DNA of 45,543 bases from Branchiostoma floridae (lineage: Eukaryota > Chordata > Leptocardii > Amphioxiformes > Branchiostomatidae), in contig NC_049988.1 in assembly GCF_000003815.2 (NCBI RefSeq), forward strand, positions 4,442,752 through 4,488,294. The letters run 5' to 3'. Below are positions 1-10,073 of this stretch, piece after piece. The number at the start of each line of letters is the position of its first letter. Position 1 is the first letter of the stretch. Under the pieces are notes generated by a model. It made no database searches. It saw nothing but the letters and a program-made list of their open reading frames with translations, and was not told the origin of the DNA. The position numbers and the translations under genes were made by a program.

Positions 1-483
1 TCACCTAGAGCAATGACCTGTGACAAATTTTACGATCAATAATTGCATGTATGAGAAAACTCAACCTAACATACCGTCCATACTTCTGGGAGGTGGAGCG
101 AATTCTCATGGTGAAGCTCCAAGCAGCTCAAACAGAATGTCTCAGCACCTATGGATGTCCATGGGCTGGTCCTGCTTACAAATCATGCAGAAGAAGGATG
201 TTGGAGCACTGCAGACAGCTCTGTACCAGTTGCGAGAAGTTTGTCGTGAATGTCCCTCCACCCAGTCACTTTGAGTTGTTTGTGCGCAGCATATGTTCTG
301 TGGGAACGTGTTTGGTCATGAGAACTGTTCTCTGGTGGTAGCAGCGAAGGTGGAGGATGAACCAGAGGGTTGTCATTAGTTGACTCATCCGTAGGCTCTA
401 ATGTGCCATTGCTAGGTGTAGTAAACTCGTCAACTTTTTGCCAGTCGATACGTTGGTGAACTTACTCTTTAATTTGACCTTAA
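1..483. other. intergenic, no gene recognised
   Basis: Two overlapping short open frames occur near 20-341, but neither resembles a family I know and the frames overlap each other, which suggests chance. I see no splice-flanked coding block, repeat or RNA gene here. Confidence 0.5.
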
Positions 484-966
484 TGGCATGCTAAAATTTG
501 GGAAAGTATACGAAAAAAAGCAAATGAGGATACCAGCAAAACAGTATTTGAAAATGAAAGGGCACAAGAGAAGGAAATACGTGCTTTTTTCAGTAGAGAC
601 TTCAAAAGCAACAGTTCACAGGCATTGACATGTGGCACATCGGCCTTTGTTAAGAATAATTGCCTTAACTTTGACGAATTCCAGGACCAAAAATTAGTTG
701 TATTCGAAACAAAGATACAAAAATATCTAACAGGACCGTTACCATGTAAATACGAAGGTTGCCCCCCTCCCCATGTAGGAGACACATCTCACAATAATTT
801 GCACGTAACGGTATGCAGAAGTACTTGTATTTGCCAAAACATAACATTGCATACCTTCAGACAATTCCAGAGCCAGATAGCCAGTCAAAATCAATCCGTA
901 TTAAAGTTCGATGTGAAAAAGTTAAACCATAACAAACGCAGACGATCGCCTGCAGACGAATTTTGA
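484..966 (+). other. unrecognised open frame, possible exon or gene remnant
   Basis: A frame open for about 160 codons runs from just after a TAA at 481-483 to a TGA at 964-966. It has no good ATG in frame; the first half is charged and looks protein-like (Lys/Glu-rich, with a Phe-Asp-Glu-Phe stretch), then come a Cys-Xaa4-Cys pair followed by three prolines, and the end is basic (Lys-Arg-Arg-Arg). I cannot name a family. No convincing splice acceptor sits just after the upstream stop. It could be a decayed exon, a transposon-derived fragment or chance. A translated search against amphioxus proteins would decide. Confidence 0.2.
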
Positions 967-3094
967 CCGAACCGCGGGCCTCGCTTTGGGCAGCTTCCCA
1001 GCATGCCTATCAGGAGCTTGAAACCTTCCCGTCAGTCTGTTCGTGAATCCCATAAGATTCGGATTCATGCTAGGAACATGTCAAAGGAATCCTTTGAAGG
1101 ACTAAAGGATTCCTTTACACTGCTACCTAGCATGAATCCTATACTAGGATTCCATGCTTAGTAACATGAATCCTGTATGTATCGGGTGCACCTAAGTGAT
1201 GACTTACATAATTTAATACTAATTATGCAAATGAACAGCTAGTTCGCATAATTAATGAGGAAAGTTAAGAAATCCACTGAATTCCATGATAGGACTTTCA
1301 AACTTGTTTGCAATATTTTTGGCTGAAAGGTACTACATAATCTACATGGAAAGATGCATTTAATTGTAATCAGTAGCCAATCAACAGAAATAAACTGTTT
1401 TCTATATACATTTGTATCTCATTTTGACCTATATCTATGGACACAGCTGTTTGACAGATGTTTTGCCGGAGGAGCCTTAGCTTGACAAGCATGAGATTCT
1501 GATTGACCAGGGATGCTATCAGGTCACATGTGTACAATCAGGTCTTGTTTTGGCAGCATTTGTAGGTTTGTGAGGAACACAGTTCATGCAGTAATTTGCT
1601 TTTGGGGTAGGTACTATTTAGTAATACATGAATAAGACCTTAAAGTTTTGAATAAAGGCATGATAATTTGGCGAAGAGATGTGTTCGTCCAACTCAAGTT
1701 CTATATTGATTTGTAGTGATACCTTAATTAACGTGTAATCTTTGATTTTTCGGTGGTAACGCTACTTGTTCATATAAATGTAATTTCTTTATTCATGTGC
1801 TTGTGTTTTCTTTATTGTGCGGATGCGGAGGTTCTCCTTAATTGTGGTCCTCCTTGTTGCGTTGTGGATAAGTATTTCCCTCCGGCCAACGACCATTGTG
1901 TTTTGATAACGTAATGACGGATTGGGCAACATTGTGCAATAGTGGCACGCCATCGAACGGAGCTATGGACATCTTGATTATATCCGCTTTTAATTCAAGC
2001 TCTTCATTTATATTAAATCTAACTGAATTGAAAGAGTTACGTGGATAATACATGCATTTTAAACCCACAATGTAGCTATTAAAGTATTGTAGTAAGATAT
2101 AGACAACGTAGTCTTTTGGCCATTATGTGGCGGTATTACGTATTCTAACCATACGGCTATACCAAGTGTATTAAAGAACACTTTGCGGTCTCTTGTAGTT
2201 CACCTAACAGGTAGTTAATCATCCACGGCACCTTTAATCTCTAGCCATATTTTTGCAATGTTTTCTCGACCACCGGTATAAGCCGCCAAATCTTAACTTA
2301 TCATCAGACTCCACGACTAAAGGGTGATAAATGTAGAAAGTGACGAAGGCACTGTGAATAATTTACCAAAATAAACAGGAGAGGTCTATCCTCTAATAGT
2401 CCTACTGTCACATAACAAGCCTAATGATAAGCCTACAGCTTTAAGACGATTATGCAGCCATTCCAGCCACCCCCCACCCCCGTCCCGCTCCGTTTTTTTC
2501 AGCGGTTTGTGGACAGGACCATGTTTTCCGCCAACCCAGTCCAATGTCCTCAATCCAGACGACGATTCCACCTGTAGTTTTAACCTGTAGCCCCCTCCTG
2601 CAAGCCAGCCGAAACACTGACCACAAACACAGCACAGTGTCCGTCTGCTTACGAGAGGGGGCCCGTGGGAAGGGCTGCCCACCGCCTAGCACCGGTGTTA
2701 CCGCGGTGACTGCGCGGCCGCTACGGGCAAACCCGCCCCTCAGGCCGGGTGGTTTGGTGGAGAGAGCCGGTTAGAAAACCAGCTCAAGCCGAAGTAAGCG
2801 TTATTGCTTGGTCATGTCAGCTTGCGTGGGGTTGTGTCGAAGTAAGCGTGACATGGTGAGCACCGAGGTCCAAGCCGCGAGCGAACGCAGAGGTCCGTCC
2901 GCAAGCCAAAACCCTGAGCCGATACTGAAGATTTGTCTGACAACACGGCTTATTTATAGTCTGGCATTACGTCACCTAGTTACGCGTTACCTTATTTGGG
3001 GCGTGACACACCTGGCCTATTGCACAACACGTCGCAATATCGGAAGGTCTGATTAGGGTTTTTGCGAGCGTTCGTCACAGACAAGATCTAGAGA
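967..3094. other. intergenic, mostly unique sequence
   Basis: Apart from the small palindromes at 1083-1158, I see no coding block longer than short chance frames. The segment 2450-2790 is GC-rich with several CpG sites (NotI- and SacII-like motifs near 2700-2730) but no recognisable exon follows it. Confidence 0.5.
1083..1158. repeat. two interlocking inverted repeats
   Basis: AAAGGAATCCTTT at 1083-1095 and its exact reverse complement AAAGGATTCCTTT at 1104-1116 form one hairpin, and each is itself nearly palindromic. Next to them AGCATGAATCCT (1129-1140) faces AGGATTCCATGCT (1146-1158) across 5 bases, with a one-base bulge. Confidence 0.75.
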
Positions 3095-3165
3095 AGTTAC
3101 CTATTCTTCCTGCGCAGTGACTGGCTCATCCATATGAAGCTATGGGGTAGTGCCTGGAGTCGCGC
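3095..3165. repeat. dispersed 71-bp repeat, copy 1
   Basis: This block recurs at 3595-3665 with one difference (C versus T at the base before TATGGGG). In the second copy it is joined to a left arm (3503-3597) whose end is its diverged inverse, so this copy looks like half of an old palindromic element. Confidence 0.8.
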
Positions 3166-3502
3166 GGCGAAATGATTCGAATCTATTTTCCTCTGTTAAA
3201 ACGGATGTTGGGTGGGAGGGGAGGGAGGATTGAAATTGTTCGACCCTCGTCTAGACAAATTTGACAAGTCTTATTACAGATGCACGGCATAGCAGCAGTA
3301 CTACGCTGAATTGCGCCGCCATTCACATTTCTATACATTAAAACCAGCCTTAATAAAATCCGTTCGTTATCTTACAAACTTAACGCAAATACATTGCAAG
3401 CATTTCAGAATTGTACCAATTCCAAACATCACTCCTCTCGTGTCACCCTCCCATCTCTTTCTCTACTCATAGTTTACCTTTCGCCGAGCTACCAGGCTAT
3501 GC

Positions 3503-3665
3503 GGATGAGTCTGTCTAACTACGCAGTAATTAGTCAGCTTTTGCCTTATATAGATAGCTTCACGTGGACAAGCCAATCACAGCGCAGGAAGAATAGTTAC
3601 CTATTCTTCCTGCGCAGTGACTGGCTCATCCATATGAAGTTATGGGGTAGTGCCTGGAGTCGCGC
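3503..3665. repeat. palindromic repeat element, two arms
   Basis: The left arm (3503-3597) is 95 bp and recurs at 8403-8497 with a single mismatch. The right arm (3595-3665) is the 71-bp block also found at 3095-3165. The last 44 bases of the left arm are about 80% identical to the reverse complement of the right arm, meeting around 3598. This suggests a small MITE or fold-back element whose halves also occur separately. The left arm contains a TTATATAG box. No target duplication was found. Confidence 0.7.
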
Positions 3666-4084
3666 CCCTTCTTCTCTTTGCCATCCATTTTCCCTCTTTA
3701 TTCTTCCCCATTTCCTCCTCCTTCCCTCTTCCTTCCCCAATCTCATTCTTTATACCATTTCCCTTCTTTCCATTCCTTCCTTCCTTCCTCCCCCTGTCTC
3801 ACTATTCTTACTCGATCTAAAGTCGCGTCCCTCAGCAACCTTCTATTACTAAACTATGCAATATATCTTTTATCTCTCCTTAATCCTTTTCCCAATCTCA
3901 TTCTCATATATCCCGATTAATCCTTTTTCCAATCTCATCCTCATATATCCCCAATCTTATCATATATTTTCTTTACCTGTAACTTATCCCAATCTTATTT
4001 TCCTAATGGGCTCTCACATGATACACAATGCTTAGGATCATGGGTTCATATTACCCGGTAACTCATATTACACAGGGTCATGTG
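3666..4084. repeat. pyrimidine-rich low-complexity tract
   Basis: The + strand is strongly C/T-rich from about 3666 to 3970, with runs such as CCTTCCTTCCTTCC and repeated CCCAATCTCATT/CCCAATCTTAT units. Open frames here come from the biased composition, not from a gene. Confidence 0.7.
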
Positions 4085-4885
4085 GGCCTGTCGTTGTTGT
4101 TGTTGTTGTGTCTCTAACCGCTTCAGTTCGTCGGTATATGGTCACATGTGCTTTCCGTCACTCCCTTCTCTCTATGTGCATCCAAACACATGTGCTTCAC
4201 TCTTGTTGCTTTTTCCAATTGGTCGGCTTTTGCACACTGTATAGGCGGTATCACTTCAAGCTTCCTTTCTTCTATTACTTTTGTCGTCTGTTCTCACTTG
4301 TATTCCTCACTCTCTTCATGTGTAGCTGTATTTTGATCAAGGCCAGTTCTTGGGTCTATCACACTTGCTACTGCTTTCAGAGTCTTATATGCTTTCTTTG
4401 TTTGGTGCTCCACGTGGGCTCTCATGTGTAAATATCTGTCCATGTGTATTCCCCTTAATCTTTTTTTTTTTCTTCTGCTTCTGTCAATGTGCTGTTTCCC
4501 ATATATAGTACTAGTTTCTTTCTCTGCTCCTTAGGAGGCTGGAATACCATGTATTCCGTTTTTGCAGCTTGTATCTTTGCATTCCATTTTTGCACCACTG
4601 TAGTGTATTAATGTCTTCCTGAACTGTACTCACTAGTGCATCTATGTCCTTACCCCTTTTCCACAGCATATTGTCATCAGCGTACTCTCCATGTTCAGAA
4701 CTCACATCTTTGAGCATATCACATGTGTAAGCGTTGCAACGTAGGTGACAGTATAGCACCCTGTGGTATGCCAACATACGTTTCCTTCCATTCTGTAGTG
4801 TGATCATTAACACAGAATCTGTTCAGTCTGTTCAGAAACTCGTGTATATTGTCAAGCATCCTTCCTCCTACACCCATCTTCCATA
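4085..4885 (-). pseudogene. decayed non-LTR retrotransposon reverse transcriptase, 5'-truncated
   Basis: Read on the minus strand, the translated fragments keep reverse transcriptase landmarks in the right order. A VGIPQGAILSPTL block lies near 4725-4770, an intact YADD catalytic box at 4673-4684 within GEYADDNMLW, then a KDIDALVSTVQEDIN segment, and near 4380-4465 a connector segment with RAHVEHQTKKAYKTLKAV. The blocks lie in different frames, so there are at least two frameshifts: between SPTL and the YADD segment (about 4720-4735) and near 4580-4600. A (CAA)n-type tail at about 4093-4111 looks like the 3' end. The 5' part is missing; the homology ends where the 42-bp minisatellite starts (about 4890). 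The general type is Jockey/CR1-like, a family-level judgement from memory. It is certainly non-functional. Confidence 0.75.
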
Positions 4886-4889
4886 GTTT

Positions 4890-6050
4890 CCACATTTATT
4901 ACACAGTCCATTGCCTGTCCATATTTATTACACAAATTACACAAGACGATGGGCCTGTCCCATATCTTATCACACAGATTACACAAGACCATGGGCCTGT
5001 CCCATATTTTATTACACAGATTACATAAGACGATGGGCCTGTGCCATATTTTATTACACAAATTACACCAGACGATGGGCCTGTGCCATATCTTATCACA
5101 CAGATTACACAAGACCATGGGCCTGTCCCATATTCTGTTACACAAATTACACCAGACGATGGGCCTGTCCCATATTTTATTACACAGATTACACAAGACG
5201 ATGGGCCTGTCCCATATTTTATTACACAAATTACACCAGACGATGGGCCTGTGCCATATCTTATACCACTTTACACCCGACGATGGGCCTGTCCCATATT
5301 TATCTCACAGATTACACTCAGACCATCGGGCCTGTCACCATATTCTGTTACACAAATTACACCAGACGATGGGCCTGTCCCATATTTATCACACAGATTA
5401 CACAAGACGATGGGCCTGTCCCATATTTATTACACAGATTACACAAGACGATGGGCCTGTGCCATATCTTATCACACAGATTACACAAGACCATGGGCCT
5501 GTCCCATATTCTGTTACACAAATTACACCAGACGATGGGCCTGTCCCATATTTATCACACAGATTACACAAGACCATGGGCCTGTCCCATATTCTGTTAC
5601 ACAAATTACACCAGACGATGGGCCTGTCCCATATTTATCACACAGATTACACAAGACGATGGGCCTGTCCCATATTTTATCACACAAATTACACAAGACC
5701 ATGGGCCTGTCCCATATTTTTTTTTACACAAATTACACAAGACCATGGGCCTGTCCCATATTCTATTACACAGATTACACAAGACGATGGGCCTGTCCCA
5801 TATTTTATCACACAGATTACACAAGACCATGGGCCTGTCCCATATTTATTACACAAATTACACAAGACCATGGGCCTGTCCCATATTTATTACACAAATT
5901 ACACAAGACCATGGGCCTGTCCCATATTTATTACACAAATTACACAAGACGATGGGCCTGTCCCATTTTCTATTCCACCAGACCATGGGTACAGCCCATA
6001 TTGCAACCACCACATGCACATGTACAAGACAATGGGCCTGTCCCATATTT
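4890..6050. repeat. 42-bp minisatellite, about 25 full copies plus 2 decayed
   Basis: The unit is 41-42 bp and is anchored by GATGGGCCTGTCCCAT or a close variant; I count 25 anchors from 4949 to 5965 plus two degenerate ones. Variants (CAGATTA/CAAATTA, GACG/GACC, CCCAT/GCCAT) alternate, and an 83-bp dimer is repeated perfectly at 5474-5556 and 5557-5639, showing recent higher-order duplication. Each unit holds the short inverted repeat ATGGG-CCTGT-CCCAT. Because the consensus has no stop codon in several frames and is 42 bp long, very long chance reading frames run on both strands. Confidence 0.95.
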
Positions 6051-6189
6051 CACAATACAATGCCGGGCTCCGCCTAGTCCATAATGTAACTCAAGTAAAA
6101 ACTAACACCACCTGTGAAAAAATACAAATTGCATCAGGATCATGTGCCCAGTCCAGAATAGCAAATCACCTCGTGAACGTACACGCCAA

Positions 6190-6928
6190 CGGTCTGCCTA
6201 AATACCACAAACGACCACAAACGACTCGGAAATACCACAAACGACCACAAACGACTCTAAAATGCAGTGTATATGGGCCAAAGACCTTGTGTGGCGCTCT
6301 GGAGACATTGTTTACACATTTATGAATTTTAAAAACGCAGCAAGTCCTGCGTATTCACCAGTTATTTCAAGTTAGTCCGCCGGTTTCAAGATCGAAGCGA
6401 TTCTGCGCTGTCAATGAATGCGTGCTTGCATTTGAGGATGAAAAACACTTAGTATACAAGTTTTATTAGTTGACAATGATAGAATAGAGAAGCGATTCTC
6501 GGCCGCCATGTTGGATCGCCCGTGCTGGGAGTCTGCATGGGGAAGTTCTCGATACCTTCCACGGCACCATAGACGACAGGACGATAAAACTATGGACGCT
6601 GTTGGTTCATAGATTATAGCATGGCACTATTCTATCATTGTCAACTAATAAAACTTGTATACTAGGTGTTTTTCATCCTCAAATGCAAGCACGCATTCAT
6701 TGACAGCGCAGAATCGCTTCGATCTTGAAACCGGCGGACTAACTTGAAATATTAAACTGGTGAATACGCAGGACTTGCTGCGTTTTTAAAATTCATAAAT
6801 GTGTAAACAATGTCTCCAGAGCGCCACACAAGGTCTTTGACCCATATACACTGCATACTAGAGTCGTTTGTGGTCGTTTGTGGTATTTCCGAGTCGTTTG
6901 TGGTCGTTTGTGGTATTTAGGCACACCC
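6190..6928. mobile_element. fold-back DNA transposon (hAT-like MITE) with 8-bp target duplication
   Basis: Two inverted arms, 6195-6487 and 6627-6923 (about 295 bp each), are nearly identical apart from a 4-base indel near 6360 and a few substitutions. They flank a 139-bp centre. Outside the arms the termini extend to CGGTCTGCCTAAATACC on the left and the inverse of GGGTGTGCCTAAATACC on the right (15 of 17 matching), and the direct repeat CACGCCAA sits on both sides (6182-6189 and 6929-6936). Each arm starts with a tandem subterminal repeat built on CCACAAACGA. The 8-bp duplication is typical of hAT-type elements. There is no transposase, so it is non-autonomous. The centre carries AACATGGCGGCC on the minus strand. 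A diverged relative lies at 14929-15148. Confidence 0.9.
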
Positions 6929-7044
6929 CACGCCAATACTTACCTGCAGCTGGTAGCGAACAATGCTTGTACCACGCCTGGAACTAAACCGCTAATTACC
7001 ATAACTATGACACTGGAAAATCACGCACGTGAATCAACATACCC

Positions 7045-7064
7045 AAGGAGGTTTCAACCTCCTT
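7045..7064. repeat. perfect micro-hairpin with CAAGGAGGTT arms
   Basis: AAGGAGGTT and AACCTCCTT face each other across only two bases (TC), and the match continues one base outward (C/G) on each side. The same 10-base arm ends appear in hairpins at 9835-9882 and 23363-23396. Confidence 0.8.
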
Positions 7065-7159
7065 GACATACCTTACAATTGCTACACAATGTAACGTTAA
7101 ACGATGCAAAACAAATTTAATGAAATTTCAGCAAGAGTTAATGTCAAACACAAAACGAA

Positions 7160-8402
7160 AACAACACCATGAAATCACACATTGATATCGCCTTCCCTTC
7201 CGACCGCTGTTGCAGCCTTCACCCTGCCTCCACTACTGTCCATTCCCTCGAGCTCCGTGCCCGTGGTTGTTCGGCACGGCAAACCCCGACGGCCTGCGCT
7301 AAATCTCCGACCCAGCGTCAGCGTTCTCTGGCGCTCGTATCCCCTTGTTTCCTGTCGCGTCGGCTGTTCTCTGGGCCGCGGCGGTGTCCTAGCATGGCGT
7401 TCGGGCCCTCCGTCGTTCTAAGCTCCATCGGCGTTCCCAGGTGCTTCGAACGGACCTGTACCATCAGAGACAATACCAATTCCAGTTAAACATGTCACTC
7501 ACAAAATATATGTTTCCAGTCGCACTCTGATTCACAACGCCCTCCACACGACGCTCGGTCTGAAGGAAGAAGGGCCCCACAGCCGGAAAACGCCATGCAC
7601 GTGCAAACTCACATACCAACAGACAACTCTCGCACCTGGCTTCCACCTTCTGACCAAAATAAGCGAAAAGTACACAGGAAAATAACAGTGAATGGCCCAA
7701 CCTTCGTCACCTCAGTAACATACAAGTACCGTACTTCCCCATTGTTTTTCTCTCAGTATTTCTTCGTTGTCTGCCCGACGGATTAGCCATCTACGTCCCG
7801 GGTCCGAGTCAATCCCCCATGGCTTGCGCGTGGCGCTTGGCTTCCCTGCTGCCGCCTGGTGTCCCAGACCTGCCCGGCTGGATTTCCTTAAGCTGCTGGT
7901 GCCGGGGCTCTCACTGGCGTAGTTAGGACTTGCAATATCTAAGAAACAATAAAATTAAGAGAGATTCCGACTAAATTCGTCCCTGCATTCACGCCACACC
8001 AGGCCGCACCACGACCATCAGTGAAGGAAGAAGGGCCCTACATAGATAAAGCCGTGCACGTGCCTCTTGCATACCGACAGACAATCACCACACCTGGTTT
8101 ACCCTCTTCCGACCACAAAACATATGGAATACACCAAAAAAATTCAGAGACCAGCAAATTAACGCCCAACCTTTTCCCTTCAACGGTAACAGATACCACG
8201 ACACTTGCTCCCATGCCGGAAAATGTTTCCTCGGTCTCCCACTCCACTGTTCGCTCCTGCTTGGCGTTTGGCTCCACGGCGCTCGACGATCCCACCCCGT
8301 GCGCCCTGTGGTGGTTCCGTCGGCCAAAACCCAGTTCTGGCGGTCTGCCTTGCACGTTCTGCCCGGCCCTCGGAGCACCTGGCGCCGGCGACCAGTCTAT
8401 GG
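7160..8402. repeat. GC-rich region of diverged direct repeats, no gene recognised
   Basis: Two diverged direct copies start with GGAAGAAGGGCCC, at about 7564-7700 and 8024-8172, and each contains TGCACGTGC (7600s and 8050s). GC-rich blocks at 7200-7460, 7800-7920 and 8215-8395 are loosely alike. This looks like an old tandem duplication. Open frames such as 7169-7489 and 8021-8533 overlap in several frames and end in the dispersed repeat at 8403, so I do not call them genes. Confidence 0.45.
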
Positions 8403-8497
8403 GGATGAGTCTGTCTAACTACGCAGTAATTAGTCAGCTTTTGCGTTATATAGATAGCTTCACGTGGACAAGCCAATCACAGCGCAGGAAGAATAGT
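8403..8497. repeat. dispersed 95-bp repeat, second copy of the 3503-3597 arm
   Basis: It matches 3503-3597 over its whole length with one mismatch (G versus C at 8445). The inverted right arm seen at 3595-3665 is absent here. Confidence 0.85.
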
Positions 8498-9400
8498 CAA
8501 ACCCAGTCTGGAAAATCATTCTTTTACACATAACGTCAGCTTTATGTTTTGCAGGGCTTGGCGTGTCTGTTTCCCTATAACTCTGCACATTGGTCGTTGC
8601 AGCCATTGCAATGCTTTTTATTTTGCAGCCTTGCACCATACATTCTTACTGTGCAATAAATAAAAAAAAAATACAGTCTGTGGCATGAGGCTCTTCTTTA
8701 GCAATCTACACAACCGTCGTTCCTTACATACACTGGCCATCGTACTTGATATACTGTAACGTTAATGTCCTTGGTTCTTTATATCTTCTAATAAAGATTC
8801 TTAGACTTTGATAACCCCCAAACATAGCCCTAAATTTTGTGTCAGCAGGCCCATCAGGTGACCTTTGAATTTACAAATACAATTTAGCTGACCCCAACAA
8901 GTCGTAGCTTGATGATACGATAAATATAGAATGCCTTGTCAGCTGAACCAAGACCTGACCAATGCAAGGAGGTTAAAATAACTTGCCCTAACAAATAGAT
9001 GGCACTTGTCTTACAGGAATCGGCTTGGCAGCTTTCAGAGAGCAAAATCATACAATGTACTACGCCAATATCTATTTCAGTATGATTATTTGTGAGCATT
9101 TACCAATTTGTGACCACGATGTGTCTGGTCGAGAACGTTGTGATATTGAAGAATATATTACAATGTATTCAATATTAAAAATATTGTATGTAATGTCATT
9201 GGTCTGATTGACCTATCTCACATTAATTCGGGTAGAAATCCTTTTAGATCCATGGATTTGAATCTAACATTACCACACTTATTCAATTACATATATGGCA
9301 TACTCTAGTCATACAAGAATTAATGCAAGAATGGAAATATAAAAATAACTTGAGAGTGGACCAAAAAGTTTCCTTCATGAACGGTAGTCAGGGAGGTTGG
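8498..9400. other. intergenic, nothing recognised
   Basis: The sequence is AT-rich, with short frames only. An AATAAA-type hexamer occurs at about 8655 in a poly(A)-like run. I see no exon or repeat boundary. Confidence 0.5.
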
Positions 9401-9470
9401 ACAGATGACTGAACACACAGAGCATTGTGTACTTTTAAGTACACAATGCTCTGTGTGTTCAGTCATCTGT
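9401..9470. repeat. perfect 70-nt hairpin, 34-bp arms and 2-nt loop
   Basis: Bases 9401-9434 are the exact reverse complement of 9437-9470, with TT (9435-9436) between them. No mismatch is present in 34 bp. It lies about 700 bp upstream of the retinol saturase start codon. A perfect stem with almost no loop suggests a recent inverted duplication (template switch) or a minimal fold-back insertion more than a typical microRNA precursor, which has bulges and a larger loop. Confidence 0.9.
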
Positions 9471-9834
9471 TAAAACGATGAATTCTTTATTTTTGTTTTC
9501 CTACATCTTCTTCGTCGACTTTGGAAAAGTTTTCTCGCAGATACATAATATTCAAGACTTCATTCAACTCATTTTTTTCACATGGCAAAAATCACTTGCA
9601 CCAAAACGTTTCTGCGTGCTCAGCACAAGAGCTTCGTTGACAAGTATGGTGGAAGATGCGCGCGTAGATATCATCCATATAACGTTATAAATGTTGTCAT
9701 AGGCTATTTTCACATTCTTAGTCTTTACAGTGTTTATAATAGCGCTACTTTAAACAAACTAACAACATGACAAACGCTTTACACAAACCATCCTTGCAAA
9801 GATATTAGTATCTTTATATTAGTTAACATTTTCC

Positions 9835-9882
9835 CAAGGAGGTTATAAAGATATATATAGACATGTCTATATAACCTCCTTG
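9835..9882. repeat. nested hairpin with CAAGGAGGTT arms
   Basis: CAAGGAGGTTATA (9835-9847) faces TATAACCTCCTTG (9870-9882). Inside is a separate perfect 20-bp palindrome centred on ACATGT (9854-9873). The outer arms match those at 7045 and 23363, so these may be remnants of one element family. Confidence 0.8.
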
Positions 9883-9974
9883 ATTCCCTTGAGTAAATTC
9901 CGAAATGCATCTAAACGTCATCGATCACCCCTACGCACCAAAATTGAATGGACTGTTCCAAACAGCTGATCTGT

Positions 9975-9987
9975 AGGTCAATGGTCA
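9975..9987 (+). promoter_or_regulatory. DR1-like nuclear receptor element upstream of retinol saturase
   Basis: AGGTCA-A-TGGTCA is a direct repeat of the nuclear receptor half-site with one spacer base and one mismatch in the second half-site. DR1 elements bind PPAR-RXR, RXR dimers or HNF4. It lies 177 bp before the start codon. Vertebrate RETSAT is a known PPAR target, so the location fits, but a single short match may be chance. Confidence 0.35.
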
Positions 9988-10065
9988 CATCTGACATCAC
10001 ATATGCATGTGCCAAGACGTACCGGTACCATGCGTTACGTTTGTTGATATTATATCTTCTCGAGC

Positions 10066-10073
10066 CATAAAAG
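10066..10073 (+). promoter_or_regulatory. possible TATA-like box of the retinol saturase gene
   Basis: CATAAAAG lies 91 bp before the ATG at 10164. Transcription starting about 25-35 bp downstream would give a 5' leader of roughly 60-70 bases. There is no independent evidence for the start site. Confidence 0.3.

Noticed and set aside
20-341. ORFs near the window start
   Set aside because: Two frames overlap over the same bases, neither resembles a known protein, and composition is not coding-like.
4911-6325. Overlapping long ORFs (347-458 codons) across the minisatellite, both strands
   Set aside because: They are all produced by a 42-bp unit without stops. Several frames are open at once, and 41-bp units shift the frame freely.
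7169-8533. Several ORFs of 79-170 codons
   Set aside because: They overlap in different frames in a GC-rich repeated region, have no family match, and one ends inside a dispersed repeat.
9401-9470. MicroRNA precursor
   Set aside because: The stem is perfectly paired with a 2-nt loop, which a normal precursor does not have; kept only as a hairpin finding.
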